From NCBI GenBank assembly GCA_947501845.1, contig CANMXP010000011.1:1-64000 (forward strand): a DNA stretch of 64,000 nucleotides, given 5' to 3'. This document shows, piece after piece, positions 1-7,917 of this stretch. Within the stretch, counting starts at the first letter, position 1. Every line of letters starts with the position of its first letter. This DNA is from an uncultured Flavobacteriaceae bacterium (lineage in GTDB: Bacteria; Bacteroidota; Bacteroidia; Flavobacteriales; Flavobacteriaceae). The position numbers and the translations under genes were made by a program. The notes beneath the pieces are model-generated. The model searched no databases and was not told where the DNA came from. It was given only the letters and a program-made list of their open reading frames with translations.

Positions 1-103
1 ATAAAACACCTAATATGGTATATAAATTAACAGCGTAAATCAATTTTTAACCTGTAGCCATATTTCAGGACAAGACACATCAAACGGCAAACAAAATTGT
101 CAA

Positions 104-619
104 ATGACTGATAGAATAGAAACAAATTTGGAATATAGACTAAACAACTCGTATAAAGGCGATTTGATTTCTCATGTCAACACTCACCAAGACGACTTCC
201 TAGAACTTGTTAAATTAGCTATTTCCGACAAACAACCTTATTCATGGCGTGCAGCTTGGTTGTTATGGGGTTGTATGGACAAAAACGACAAACGAATATA
301 CAGATATATAAAAGAAATTATTGACGTATTACCTGAAAGGCAGGATAATCAACAGCGTGAATTGTTAATAGTTTTACAGAGAATGGAATTAGATGCTGAC
401 AATAAAGGACAGGTTTTTGACATTTGCTCAAAAATTTGGAGAAAAGTAACTAAAAATTCTTCTCTTCGTTTCCATGCGTTTAAAACAATGATTGCGATTT
501 CAAAAGAATACCCTGATCTTTCAAACGAAATAAAATCATTGACAGATGATTATCATATGGTTAATTTAACTGACAATGTAAAAAAAGCCATTTTCAAATT
601 AATGACAAACATAAATTAA
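104..619 (+). CDS. HEAT-like helical repeat protein, function unknown
   Basis: A 171-residue soluble protein with no signal peptide or membrane segment. It is made of amphipathic helices; the stretch around residues 45-60 (SWRAAWLLWGC) and the later helices look like degenerate HEAT/ARM repeats. Proteins of this kind occur as small orphan genes in accessory regions of Flavobacteriia. It is the first of the row of unrelated + strand genes filling the first 12 kb. The ATG is the first good start after an AT-rich leader and has no clear ribosome binding site, which is normal in this phylum. The fold assignment is by pattern only, and I do not recognise a specific family. Confidence 0.55.
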   Translation: MTDRIETNLEYRLNNSYKGDLISHVNTHQDDFLELVKLAISDKQPYSWRAAWLLWGCMDKNDKRIYRYIKEIIDVLPERQDNQQRELLIVLQRMELDADNKGQVFDICSKIWRKVTKNSSLRFHAFKTMIAISKEYPDLSNEIKSLTDDYHMVNLTDNVKKAIFKLMTNIN

Positions 620-672
620 ATATGGGTTACAATATTGTATCCTATGCATTAAAAACGCATTTTACATTTAAC

Positions 673-684
673 GTTACCATGCAT
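673..684 (+). other. Cassette-junction-like motif GTT-N6-MAT
   Basis: GTTACCATGCAT follows CATTTTACATTTAAC and is followed 7 bases later by an ATG that opens only a 4-codon ORF. The same spacing of GTT and a terminal AAT/CAT/TAT recurs before most genes of this region (965, 3739, 6618, 7918, 9646, 10736 and 11813). It may mark block boundaries. Confidence 0.35.
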
Positions 685-734
685 TAGGCGAAATGAAACT
701 TAGGTAAAATGTATACGATGAAAATTTAGATGTT

Positions 735-803
735 ATGGAATCAAACAATAAAATGACACTTTTACAAGAGAAAGAAATAATCCTGCTAGCGCTTCGTCTA
801 TGA
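735..803 (+). pseudogene. Truncated 5' gene fragment (22 codons) cut by a dispersed repeat
   Basis: An ATG opens a reading frame starting MESNNKMTLLQEKE that ends after 22 codons. The frame stays protein-like only up to about 783, where the dispersed repeat beginning TGCTAG starts. It looks like the beginning of a gene whose remainder was lost when the repeat or a neighbouring block arrived. The family cannot be told from so few residues. The rest of the 620-1020 gap is filled by this fragment and the repeat copy. Confidence 0.3.
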
Positions 804-976
804 CAAGTGCTTCAAGACCCAATAGATTAAAAACACCATCCCTTTAATTTTATTCAACTTCAAAATAGAAAAGAATATTTTAAATAAATTACTTTTTAAC
901 CTTTTCTATTTATAGATTAGGGCTGTAAGAATATTTTATAAATTTATAGGGTATATATATAATTGTTGTGTGCAAT
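784..976 (+). repeat. Dispersed repeat, copy D (short form)
   Basis: This copy begins TGCTAGCGCTTCGTCTATGAC, runs through an AT-rich stretch with TTTTATTCAACTTCAAA and TTATAGATTAG, and ends at TTATAGGGTATATAT followed by GTTGTGTGCAAT. It matches copies A (3411), B (6285) and C (10627) block by block, all in the same orientation and each ending shortly before a gene. Unlike A and B it lacks the nested inverted-repeat insert. Confidence 0.7.
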
Positions 977-1032
977 AAAACTGACTGCTAAAATGCAAGA
1001 ATGAAAACCGATAGAATTAAGTGAATTATAGG

Positions 1033-1521
1033 ATGAGAAAAAGAAACCTGACAGCTCAAGAATTTCAGCAAGAATTAGCATCGGATGAAAGTTATCAAAA
1101 GATGATGAGAGATAAAGAGGCTAAAAGAAAAGAACTTGAAGAATTACTTAATAAAGATGAAGAACCCCTAGTCCAAGAAATTAGAGACTTGGGTTTTGAA
1201 ATTGATTCTGTGTGGAATTTAGTAAATAATAAACCTCACCAATTTTTAGAGAGTAAATTTACAGGTGATTATAGGATTGCTTATGAAACTTTAGTAAAAC
1301 ATTTGGACTTTGACTATCACCCTAAAACGATTGAAGGAATTATTCGGGCTTTGACCGAGAAGGAAGCTCAAAAGATTGCGACAGATAAAATATTAGAGCT
1401 TTTTTACAAAGAGACTGACAAGAATCTAAAATGGGTCATGGCTAATGCCCTAAGGACTTTAATGACCTGGAGTAAAAGACAAAAATATCCAGAGATTGGA
1501 GAAGTATTAAAGAAAACATGA
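1033..1521 (+). CDS. HEAT repeat domain protein, possible immunity-type protein
   Basis: A soluble, charged protein of 162 residues counted from ATG 1033; a GTG at 1021 would add four residues. The N-terminus is a charged helix (TAQEFQQELASDESYQ) followed by EPLVQEIRDLG and SVWNLVNN, a layout I associate with small bacterial HEAT-repeat proteins that have a helical C-terminal solenoid (IIRALTEKEAQ, WVMANALRTL). Such proteins are frequent beside SUKH and similar genes in polyimmunity loci. It lies 45-60 bp after repeat copy D, which may carry its promoter. There are no catalytic motifs. The family placement is by pattern. Confidence 0.6.
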   Translation: MRKRNLTAQEFQQELASDESYQKMMRDKEAKRKELEELLNKDEEPLVQEIRDLGFEIDSVWNLVNNKPHQFLESKFTGDYRIAYETLVKHLDFDYHPKTIEGIIRALTEKEAQKIATDKILELFYKETDKNLKWVMANALRTLMTWSKRQKYPEIGEVLKKT

Positions 1522-1700
1522 TAGTATTACTGTATGCAACAATAAATATAGGTCATTTGGCGGATTATGCTAGATTTAAAAATGAGTACATTTAATAAAA
1601 TATATAGAGGTTTGATATGGTGGAGCTTTGAAATGCCAAACACCCTATATTCGAACCATTATAGCTAATTAGAGAACAAAATTTACAATTTTTTTATTTG

Positions 1701-2270
1701 ATGAATGAATTTATAAAATATATTTCTTCTACTATTCCTGATTTGAATAAAGACACATTGAATATTTTAGAAAAATCCTTCTCAAAAGAAGAAGTAAAAA
1801 AAGGTCATTTACTTCAAAAACAAGGTAAAGTATGCACTAATTTGTATTTTATTTCTGAAGGAATTTGTCGCTCATTTTCTTTAAAAGAAGAGAAAGAGTT
1901 TACAACCTGGTTTGGTTTTAAAAATAACTTTATAACTTCTTATATAAGTTTTTTCTCTAAAGAGCCCAGCTACGAAAGTATTGAAATGCTCACAAATGGG
2001 ACATTATATAAAATTAGTTCTATTAATTTTTTTGATAACAGAATTTCATCAGCTCAAATAGAAAAAATCATTAATCGTTTTAATTCACTTTATACTATTC
2101 AACTAGAAAAGCGATTATTCATTATTCAAACCTATTCGGCAATAGAAAAGTATAGACAAATAATGACAGACGAGCCTCATTTAATTAAACATATCCCCAA
2201 CAAACATTTAGCTAGTTATTTAGGAATTACAAGAGAAACATTAAGTAGAATACGTTCATCTATTAATTGA
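1701..2270 (+). CDS. Crp/Fnr family transcriptional regulator
   Basis: A 189-residue regulator. Residues about 20-120 form a cyclic-nucleotide-binding-type beta-roll, with the typical opening KKGHLLQKQGKVCTNLYFI and a following SEGICRSF strand. The C-terminus (about 165-188) is a helix-turn-helix with IPNKHLASYLGITRETLSRIR. The usual cAMP phosphate-binding RxS motif is not evident, as in most Bacteroidetes members, so the ligand is unknown. ATG 1701 is preferred over an in-frame TTG one codon upstream. The next gene follows in the same direction after about 60 bp and may be its target or partner. Confidence 0.9.
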   Translation: MNEFIKYISSTIPDLNKDTLNILEKSFSKEEVKKGHLLQKQGKVCTNLYFISEGICRSFSLKEEKEFTTWFGFKNNFITSYISFFSKEPSYESIEMLTNGTLYKISSINFFDNRISSAQIEKIINRFNSLYTIQLEKRLFIIQTYSAIEKYRQIMTDEPHLIKHIPNKHLASYLGITRETLSRIRSSIN

Positions 2271-2331
2271 CATATATCACAGATTTTCGATTTATTGATT
2301 TCTAAATTTGCTTAATCGAAATATCAGAGCA

Positions 2332-2820
2332 ATGAGAGAAAAATTAGGTTCCCAGAAAACTTTTGTTAATGTATTGAGAATTTTAGCATTCTTTTCCCGA
2401 AAAAAAGTATTTGATAAATTAACTTTTTGGATGACAAAAAAAAACGCGAAACTTAATATTCGTTTAAATAAACCAAAACAAGCAAATAATGTTAGTGATT
2501 TGGCTAAAACATGGCAACAATTAATGCCTTCAGACGGACAGCATTTATTTAAAATAACCAAAGTAGCTAAAAATACAGCTTACACAGAAATACATCTTCA
2601 TTGTCCTCTAAGAGGAACAGGAAATGTAGAAGCCTGTTATAAATTAATGAATTATGACAGAACTCTAATGGAGGAAATTGGTGGAGAATTGGTTGTTTTA
2701 GAATCACAATCTAATTCTGGGAAAAATTATTGTTCTTTAGCCATTCGGGCAAAAGGACAAAATATGAATGATTTAACTCCTGCACATAAAATAACTAGTA
2801 AAGTTAAAGATTTAGTTTAG
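2332..2820 (+). CDS. L-2-amino-thiazoline-4-carboxylic acid hydrolase-like protein
   Basis: A 162-residue protein from ATG 2332; an in-frame TTG at 2308 would add eight residues, and a stop at 2296 limits further extension. The C-terminal half has the spaced cysteines and pattern of the ATC-hydrolase family: HCPL with Cys 91, ACYKLMNYD with Cys 102, then GGELVV and YCSLAIR with Cys 134. The family proper is often 200 residues or longer, so this is a short member. It follows the Crp/Fnr gene by 61 bp and may be in one transcription unit with it. The substrate is unknown, because many family members are annotated only by similarity. Confidence 0.55.
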   Translation: MREKLGSQKTFVNVLRILAFFSRKKVFDKLTFWMTKKNAKLNIRLNKPKQANNVSDLAKTWQQLMPSDGQHLFKITKVAKNTAYTEIHLHCPLRGTGNVEACYKLMNYDRTLMEEIGGELVVLESQSNSGKNYCSLAIRAKGQNMNDLTPAHKITSKVKDLV

Positions 2821-2891
2821 TGTTATCTCCGATAATCCTTGATTATTTAATTCTACACCAACCATAGTAAATAAGCAAAAAAAGATAAAAT

Positions 2892-3359
2892 ATGAGTATA
2901 GTAGGTTCAATCTATAAAGCAAATGATGAAAATTTAAAGAAATTTATTTCTAAACCTGATGGAAACACTAATTACGGAGAACAAATAGACTTAGATAAAT
3001 TTTTCTGGGATATTAATTATGTACTGACAGAATTCTTTGAACCTGAAGAAAACAAAACCAATGAGAATTTAATCTATGGATATGAAAAAATTCAGGATAT
3101 GAATAATGGAGATGAAGTTCATTATGCATACTCAAATCCAGAAAAAACTAAGGAATTATATTCAATAATTAAAGATTATTCGGAAGAAAAGTTTACTAAA
3201 AATTTGGATAAGGCTTTGAATGACAAAAATTCCATAATAAATTCTTATAAAGAAGATGAAACTTTTAGAGAAGTAACGGTAATGTTGTTTGAATTATTAA
3301 AAAGTAATTACAAAAATGCTGTAGAAAACTCGTTATCAATGATATACATTTATGGATAA
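2892..3359 (+). CDS. DUF1877 (YfbM-like) family protein
   Basis: A 155-residue cytosolic acidic protein. It begins MSIVGSIYKANDENLKKF and has IDLDKFFWDINYVLT at about residues 32-46, which corresponds to the conserved (L/I)D(L/I)DKxW..I..LLT core of DUF1877 proteins. The end (FELLKSNYKNAVENS) is the usual helix after the core. The family has no settled biochemical role, but it recurs in polyimmunity-type arrays, which fits the neighbouring SUKH and HEAT genes. The ATG has an A-rich leader (AAAAAAGATAAAAT). Confidence 0.65.
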   Translation: MSIVGSIYKANDENLKKFISKPDGNTNYGEQIDLDKFFWDINYVLTEFFEPEENKTNENLIYGYEKIQDMNNGDEVHYAYSNPEKTKELYSIIKDYSEEKFTKNLDKALNDKNSIINSYKEDETFREVTVMLFELLKSNYKNAVENSLSMIYIYG

Positions 3360-3410
3360 AACTCATGCTGGCGCTCCTATAGACTAAAGTCCAACCTAAT
3401 TCTAATTATT

Positions 3411-3750
3411 TGCTAGCCTTCCGTCCAATGCCATTAAGTTGAGAGTGAAGTGTCAGTCTGAGCGCAGTTGAAGACAATATAAAGTCTTAATTTAAAAGCA
3501 TTTCGACTGCGCTCAAAGTGACAAAATCAAATAATTAAAGCCTTGACTTAATGACATTGAGTACTCAGTCTGTAACGACTCTAAAAATCAATAAAACACC
3601 GCAATTAATTTTATTCAACTTCAAATTAGAAAAGGGTCTTTTTAAATAAATTACTTTTAAGCTTTTTTATTTTATAGACTAGAGCTTGTAATAATATTTT
3701 CTAAATTTATAGGTTATAACCAGTGCACATATCTACCTGTTACAAACCAT
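3411..3750 (+). repeat. Dispersed repeat, copy A (long form with nested hairpin)
   Basis: About 340 bp, running from TGCTAGCC to GTTACAAACCAT, five bases before the SUKH gene start. It is collinear with copy B at 6285-6629 over its length, sharing CAGTCTGTAACGACTC, AACTTCAAATTAGAAAAGGG and TTTATAGACTAGAGCTTGTA. The inner part (3426-3559) is a nested inverted repeat absent from copies C and D. This repeat occupies nearly all of the 395-bp gap 3360-3754. Confidence 0.8.
3426..3559. repeat. MITE-like nested inverted-repeat element (copy 1)
   Basis: The outer arms are CAATGCCATTAAGTTGAG (3426-3443) and its near reverse complement at 3541-3559. The inner arms are GTCAGTCTGAGCGCAGTTGAA (3451-3471) and TTCGACTGCGCTCAAAGTGAC, with an AAGACAATATAAAGTCTTAA loop region. 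The inner arm motif TTCGACTGCGCTCA also appears alone at 24667 and 26058. It has no ORF. The position inside a larger repeat suggests a small non-autonomous mobile element. Confidence 0.6.
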
Positions 3751-3754
3751 AAAA

Positions 3755-4525
3755 ATGAAAGAAGAAATATTAAAAAGAATTGAATATCTTAAAGACTGCA
3801 AAGGCGCAAAAGAAACTAAATTAGAAAATTTAGGCCGTAGTACTTATGATAAGATTAAAAATATAATTTCTGACCCTAATAAAATCCTAACTCATCTATA
3901 CATACCTAAAGGATCGGAAGAAAAAGCTAAAGCATTAGAAGCTCGTTTTAAAGAAGTTTTCAATATAGATATCGATCCAGAACTCTTGTCTTTTTATCAA
4001 TGTTTTGATGGATTTGAACTTCGCTATGTAGACCCGAAAGAAGCTTGGTCTGAAATTGATATTGAAGACATAGATATTGATTGGAATGAATTCAATATTT
4101 CCCCAGAAGAACTCTCTTATAATGATATTTATAAACAAGAATATGAAGAAATCAAACTAGCTTTTTTTTCGCTTATAGGATTGGATGAAAATCAAACTAG
4201 CTACCATCGTTTAACAGATGTTAATAAAGCCAACGATTTTCTATTTTATACCGAAAATATAGAAGTTGAAGAGTACGGTGTTAAAACCCTAATACCTCCT
4301 GCAGATTTTTTCTTTTCTAAAGAAAATAAAGTTGAAGTTTATGGAGCAGACAGTATACTTTTCTACTTTAATTTCTATTCTAGTTTTGCCCAAAGAATAT
4401 ATGGTATTCATGATAACGCATTAGGGGTTTATATTGCTGCAGACGCAGCAGCAGAAATTATTAAAGACCCAGTGGGTAATGATATGAGACTTTATTTTAA
4501 AAAATTTCTGATTCGGACTGAATAG
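3755..4525 (+). CDS. SMI1/KNR4 (SUKH) family protein
   Basis: A 256-residue cytosolic acidic protein. The diagnostic segment is at about residues 62-90: a helix (KALEARFKEVFNIDIDPELLSFYQCFDGFEL) in which LLSFYQCFDGFEL matches the LP..Y..F....NG motif that opens SUKH domains. A long acidic stretch follows (IDIEDIDIDWNEFNISPEEL), then a C-terminal half with YGIHDNALGVYIAADAA. SUKH proteins are widespread immunity proteins of polymorphic toxin systems and often stand alone in immunity arrays. No toxin gene is adjacent. The gene begins five bases after repeat copy A, so its promoter probably lies in the repeat. Confidence 0.6.
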   Translation: MKEEILKRIEYLKDCKGAKETKLENLGRSTYDKIKNIISDPNKILTHLYIPKGSEEKAKALEARFKEVFNIDIDPELLSFYQCFDGFELRYVDPKEAWSEIDIEDIDIDWNEFNISPEELSYNDIYKQEYEEIKLAFFSLIGLDENQTSYHRLTDVNKANDFLFYTENIEVEEYGVKTLIPPADFFFSKENKVEVYGADSILFYFNFYSSFAQRIYGIHDNALGVYIAADAAAEIIKDPVGNDMRLYFKKFLIRTE

Positions 4526-4578
4526 ACGGTTTGTAACACTATGTAAAATTGTATTTAAACACATTTTACACTAACCGT
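4526..4578 (+). repeat. attC-like bipartite hairpin after the SUKH gene
   Basis: ACGGTT (4526-4531) pairs with AACCGT (4573-4578), and GTAAAAT (4543-4549) pairs with ATTTTAC (4563-4569). An asymmetric bulge separates the two stems, and the loop is about 13 nt. It starts directly after the SUKH stop codon, and the next ATG follows the GTTGGAATAAT junction by 6 bases. The geometry resembles integron attC sites, but the terminal GTTGGAA does not fully match GTTRRRY. Confidence 0.5.
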
Positions 4579-4593
4579 TGGAATAATTAGAGA

Positions 4594-4710
4594 ATGAAAA
4601 TTACGGCAATAATATTTACATCATTATTAATACTAAGTTGCAATCTGAATACTAAAAAAATAACCAAATGGGAATATTTGACAAACTTTTTGGAAAAACG
4701 AACCAAATAA
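4594..4710 (+). pseudogene. Truncated lipoprotein gene fragment (38 codons)
   Basis: The reading frame begins MKITAIIFTSLLILSCNLN, a lipoprotein signal peptide with a LILSC lipobox, and stops after 38 codons within the start of the next fragment. A mature domain is missing, so this is probably the 5' remnant of a lipoprotein gene joined to another truncated gene. It has a clean ATG 6 bases after the GTTGGAATAAT junction. Confidence 0.45.
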
Positions 4711-4847
4711 AAAAAGAAAATCCAAAAACCTTCAACCAAGAAATTGAGAAAACAAGTGAGGTGTTAGATGAAACAATATTTTGGGGTATTGTTGACTCAT
4801 CAGTTAAAAACACTAAAAATCATAGTTTTGCATTGTTTAATTGTTGA
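4668..4847 (+). pseudogene. DUF4240-type gene, N-terminal fragment
   Basis: A 59-codon frame starts MGIFDKLFGKTNQIKKEN and continues EVLDETIFWGIVDSSVKNTKN, then ends abruptly (HSFALFNC, stop). MGIFDKLFGK followed by LDExxFWxxIDxS is how DUF4240 proteins begin in Bacteroidetes, and the family is normally 150-200 residues long. About two thirds of the domain is therefore missing. The downstream DNA to about 5100 shows no continuation in any frame. It overlaps the upstream lipoprotein fragment in another frame. A decayed or deleted gene is the simplest reading. Confidence 0.5.
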
Positions 4848-5121
4848 TAATTCCGATTTGAGTATCTATATCTTTTATATTTTTGTGATCTATAAAGATA
4901 ATCAACTTACTGATTTTTCATCGATACTATAAAATATAACCAACAAGTGCTAAATCGAAAGATTTAGGTTGTATTTGCCAAGACCAGCAAGTTTTTAATT
5001 TGGCCCTGTGCTTAAACCTTAATCTTTAACTTGTGTATGCCATATCCCCTAATGAATATTTTGATTAATTTTCACGGAAAATGGGAGGTTGTGCATAAAA
5101 TAGATATATTAAATTTACCTG
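4848..5121. other. Non-coding spacer between gene fragments and a lipoprotein gene
   Basis: No frame longer than a few codons looks protein-like. It contains CAACAAGTGCTAAATCGAAAG followed by TTTAGGTTGTATTTGCC, reminiscent of the AAGTGCTAAACTGAGAGG text at 11464, so it may be the remnant of another dispersed intergenic sequence. Near its end, GTTGTGCATAAAATAG (from 5088) resembles the block-junction motif before the next gene. Confidence 0.35.
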
Positions 5122-5829
5122 ATGAAAAATATTTTTGTTTTAATATCTTGTATTTATTTATTCTCTTGCAAAGCACATTCTCAATCTAAAACAATGGATA
5201 AAGAATTAATAGAAGCCTTTGATACTATTAAAAATAAAGTTGATATAGAACGATATGGTACTTCTTTATACAATAGAAATTTTGAGGTTATTAATTTTAA
5301 ATATATAGAGGCTACAAAAACTATTCATTGGACTACTATTTTAAGAAATGCAGATAAACCTTTTCCTGTTATAGTATATACCATCACCTATCCAAAGAAA
5401 AATACTATCCTATTCTGGAAAGGAGATTTAGTATTAAAAAACTCGAATCCTGAATATAAATCCATTATTACTGCTTTTATTACAGACGCCGAAGCTTTAA
5501 AGCAACATCAAAAACAGGTGTTAAATGAAATTAAGAATGGAGAAATAGTGAAGTTAAAGATTAGTCAAATAGTGAAATTAAAGAATGGACTATCTTTAAT
5601 GTTAAGAGGTTTTTCAAATAAACGTGTCTATCCAGGGGACCCTAGAACAGCGATGGCTCATATGCAAGTTATAATAGATGATGTTACCAAAGAAGAAATA
5701 TCATTTTATGACCACGCTTTGGCGGGAATACCTTATCCTAATGATACTGAAAAATTAAAAGGATATGTTTTTCGTATAAGAAAGTTTTTGTATGATGAAT
5801 GTATCGAGGTTTTAGTTTCTAAAAAATAA
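5122..5829 (+). CDS. Lipoprotein of unknown function
   Basis: 235 residues with a signal peptide ending in lipobox LFSC, so Cys16 would be the lipidated residue. The residues after it (KAHSQSK) are not acidic, so I see no surface-export signal. The mature part is a mixed alpha/beta domain with two short near-duplicated segments, IVKLKISQIVKLKNGLSL, at about 150-168. I do not recognise the family. It is a solitary gene in the accessory array, and a decayed gene lies immediately downstream. Confidence 0.6.
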   Translation: MKNIFVLISCIYLFSCKAHSQSKTMDKELIEAFDTIKNKVDIERYGTSLYNRNFEVINFKYIEATKTIHWTTILRNADKPFPVIVYTITYPKKNTILFWKGDLVLKNSNPEYKSIITAFITDAEALKQHQKQVLNEIKNGEIVKLKISQIVKLKNGLSLMLRGFSNKRVYPGDPRTAMAHMQVIIDDVTKEEISFYDHALAGIPYPNDTEKLKGYVFRIRKFLYDECIEVLVSKK

Positions 5830-5877
5830 GGTAGAGTATTATATATAAGGATCTAACATACTAAATAAGCAAAAAAA

Positions 5878-6245
5878 ATGGAACTGGTTGAGAATTAAAA
5901 TACCGAGAAGAAATTGACTCAATTACAAAATTGCAATTAAAATTAAACAGAATTCCTAAAACAGCTTTTGGATTGAAAAGAATGGAAAAGGAAACTACTG
6001 GTTTAACGTAAACTGGATGCATAATCATAAAAACAATGTGATAATTTCGATTTATGATAAATCCAGAGAATTTTTAATTAAAAGGTAAGTTTATGAAAAT
6101 ATGTCCCGTCGATAAACCGAAGTTTATTGGCGATTTAATAACTGAAATTAACTTTTATGACGGAAAGAATATTCAATTAAAAGACAATTGTTCTTTATTA
6201 GAGAGCAAACTTAAGACGGGTAAAAGACATATAGAGCCTTTGTAG
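5878..6245 (+). pseudogene. Probable decayed gene with several frameshifts
   Basis: Protein-like text is spread over different frames. One frame reads FWIEKNGKGNYWFNVNWM and on to SREFLIKR before a stop near 6085. An ATG at 6092 opens MKICPVDKPKFIGDLI, which continues TEINFYDGKNIQLK and then falls out of frame near the A-run at 6178-6182; the neighbouring frame continues DNCSLLESKLKTGKRH to a stop at 6245. An intact ancestor of about 110-130 residues is plausible. No family is recognised. The remainder of the 913-bp gap 5830-6742 is repeat copy B and a promoter. Confidence 0.35.
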
Positions 6246-6284
6246 TTCATTTATATATAAAAAGCAAAAATAGATAGCCCTCTC

Positions 6285-6629
6285 TGCTAGCTCTCGTACA
6301 ATGTCATTAAGTTAAGGGCGAAATGTCAGTCAGGAGCGCAGTCGAAGACAATATAAAGTCTTAGTTTTAAAAGCATTTCGACTGCGCTCAATGTAACAAA
6401 ACAAAATAAATTCCTTAACTTAATGACATTGAGCGCTCAGTCTGTAACGACTCTAAAAATCAATAAAACATCGTGCTTAATTTTATGCAACTTCAAATTA
6501 GAAAAGGGTCGTTTTAAATAAATTGCTTTTAAGCTTTTTTATTTTATAGACTAGAGCTTGTAATAATATTTTCTAAATTTATAGGGTATATATGTGTATT
6601 AATGCACATATTAAATTGTTGCAAAACAT
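6285..6629 (+). repeat. Dispersed repeat, copy B (long form with nested hairpin)
   Basis: About 345 bp from TGCTAGCTCTC to GTTGCAAAACAT, collinear with copy A (3411-3750) and with the shorter copies D and C once the nested element is removed. It ends about 110 bp before the Fic gene and in the same orientation. Confidence 0.8.
6299..6431. repeat. MITE-like nested inverted-repeat element (copy 2)
   Basis: The outer arms are perfect over 19 bp: CAATGTCATTAAGTTAAGG at 6299-6317 and its exact reverse complement at 6413-6431. Inner arms lie at 6325-6346 (GTCAGTCAGGAGCGCAGTCGAA) and 6377-6397. The 133-bp unit can fold almost end to end and has no ORF. It interrupts the larger repeat exactly where copies C and D are continuous. 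Confidence 0.65.
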
Positions 6630-6697
6630 TAAATAAAACTTTTAGTAATTAAGTTTACCTTCTTTAATTTAATTTAAACAACCCACTAATTAAGCAT

Positions 6698-6729
6698 TTT
6701 GTGCATTTCTTAAATAAGAGTTATCTTTG
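6698..6729 (+). promoter_or_regulatory. Bacteroidetes-type promoter of the Fic gene
   Basis: TTTG (6698-6701), a 20-nt spacer and TATCTTTG (6722-6729) match the TTTG-N17-20-TAnnTTTG consensus of the phylum's main sigma factor. The predicted transcript would begin about 7 nt downstream, leaving a very short leader before ATG 6743. This also supports that start codon. Confidence 0.6.
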
Positions 6730-6742
6730 ATTAAAATTTGTA

Positions 6743-7867
6743 ATGAAAACATTCAAAGCTGGAAATCGCATAAATCAAGGAACTTATAAAAGCTTTCAAC
6801 CAAGCAAGATAAACCAAGAATGGAAAATTGAGGAAATGGATTTGTTAAACCTTCTAAGTCAAGCTGACAGGCAACTTGGAAGATTAGATATGTATTCTGA
6901 GTATATTCCTAATATTGATTTATTCATAAGTATGCACGTTTTAAAAGAAGCAACCCAATCAAGCAAGATTGAAGGAACCAAAACAAATATAGAAGATGCA
7001 TTATTGGACAAAGAAGATGTAAATGAAGAAAAAAGAGATGATTGGGAAGAAGTTCAAAATTACATAGAGGCTTTAAATTTTGCCATAACTAGTTTAGAAA
7101 AATTACCATTTTCTTCTCGTTTAATCAGAGAAACTCATAAAATATTATTACAAGGTGTTAGAGGAAAGCATAAGCTTCCTGGAGAATTTAGAAGTAGTCA
7201 AAATTGGATAGGAGGAGCAAGCATAAATGATGCAACCTTTATTCCTCCAATACATTCGGACATCAATGAATATATGAGTGACTTGGAGAATTTTGCCCAC
7301 AACTCTGAGTCATTTTTTCCCGACTTGCTTAAAATAGCGTTAATACATTATCAATTTGAAACAATTCATCCTTTTTTAGACGGAAACGGAAGAGTTGGTA
7401 GATTAATGATTACCTTATACTTAGTAGAAAAAGAAATACTAAAAAAGCCTATTCTTTATCTTTCTGATTTCTTCGAAAGAAATAGAATTCTATATTACGA
7501 CAATCTTACTAGAGTTAGGGAAAAAGATGATTTAACGCAATGGTTTAAATTCTTTCTTGTTGGAGTAACTGAAACTGCTAAAAGCAGCATAAGTACATTT
7601 GACAGTATCTTAAAACTACAGAAAGAAGTTGAGATAAAAATTCAAACACTAGGTAGCAGGTCGCATAATGCTCAAATTATTTTAAATCATTTGTATCAAA
7701 AACCGATTATAGGTGCTCAGAAAGTAAAAGAATTAACAAATCTTTCGTCTCCATCTGTTTATAAATTAATTGATGAATTAGAAAAACTTGAAATATTAAA
7801 TGAAATAACAGGAGCAAAAAGAGGGAAAATATATTTATTTAGAAATTATACAAAACTATTTAAATAA
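6743..7867 (+). CDS. Fic family protein (Fido AMPylase/NMP transferase, class II)
   Basis: 374 residues. The Fic catalytic loop HPFLDGNGRVGR starts at His209 and contains the catalytic histidine and the GNGR phosphate-binding residues. The preceding helix carries SSKIEGT at 73-79, the (S/T)xxxE(G/N) inhibitory motif with Glu77, so this is a class II Fic protein that holds its own inhibitory helix. The N-terminal segment resembles the Fic_N domain, and the last 70 residues look like a winged helix (AQKVKELTNLSSPSVYKLIDEL). Such enzymes transfer AMP or another nucleotide group to target hydroxyls; the target cannot be told. It has its own promoter and stands alone. Confidence 0.95.
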   Translation: MKTFKAGNRINQGTYKSFQPSKINQEWKIEEMDLLNLLSQADRQLGRLDMYSEYIPNIDLFISMHVLKEATQSSKIEGTKTNIEDALLDKEDVNEEKRDDWEEVQNYIEALNFAITSLEKLPFSSRLIRETHKILLQGVRGKHKLPGEFRSSQNWIGGASINDATFIPPIHSDINEYMSDLENFAHNSESFFPDLLKIALIHYQFETIHPFLDGNGRVGRLMITLYLVEKEILKKPILYLSDFFERNRILYYDNLTRVREKDDLTQWFKFFLVGVTETAKSSISTFDSILKLQKEVEIKIQTLGSRSHNAQIILNHLYQKPIIGAQKVKELTNLSSPSVYKLIDELEKLEILNEITGAKRGKIYLFRNYTKLFK

Positions 7868-7917
7868 ACATTTTACAATAATAAATAAACAGCATTAAAA
7901 CGACCATTTATACTAAA

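Noticed and set aside
2292-2561. A - strand frame opposite the ATC-hydrolase-like gene, and similar antisense frames throughout
   Set aside because: They mirror real genes on the other strand and have no family-like sequence of their own.
6743-7867. The Fic protein as a Doc-type or FicT toxin with a separate antitoxin
   Set aside because: The inhibitory SSKIEGT motif is within the same protein and no small antitoxin gene precedes it.
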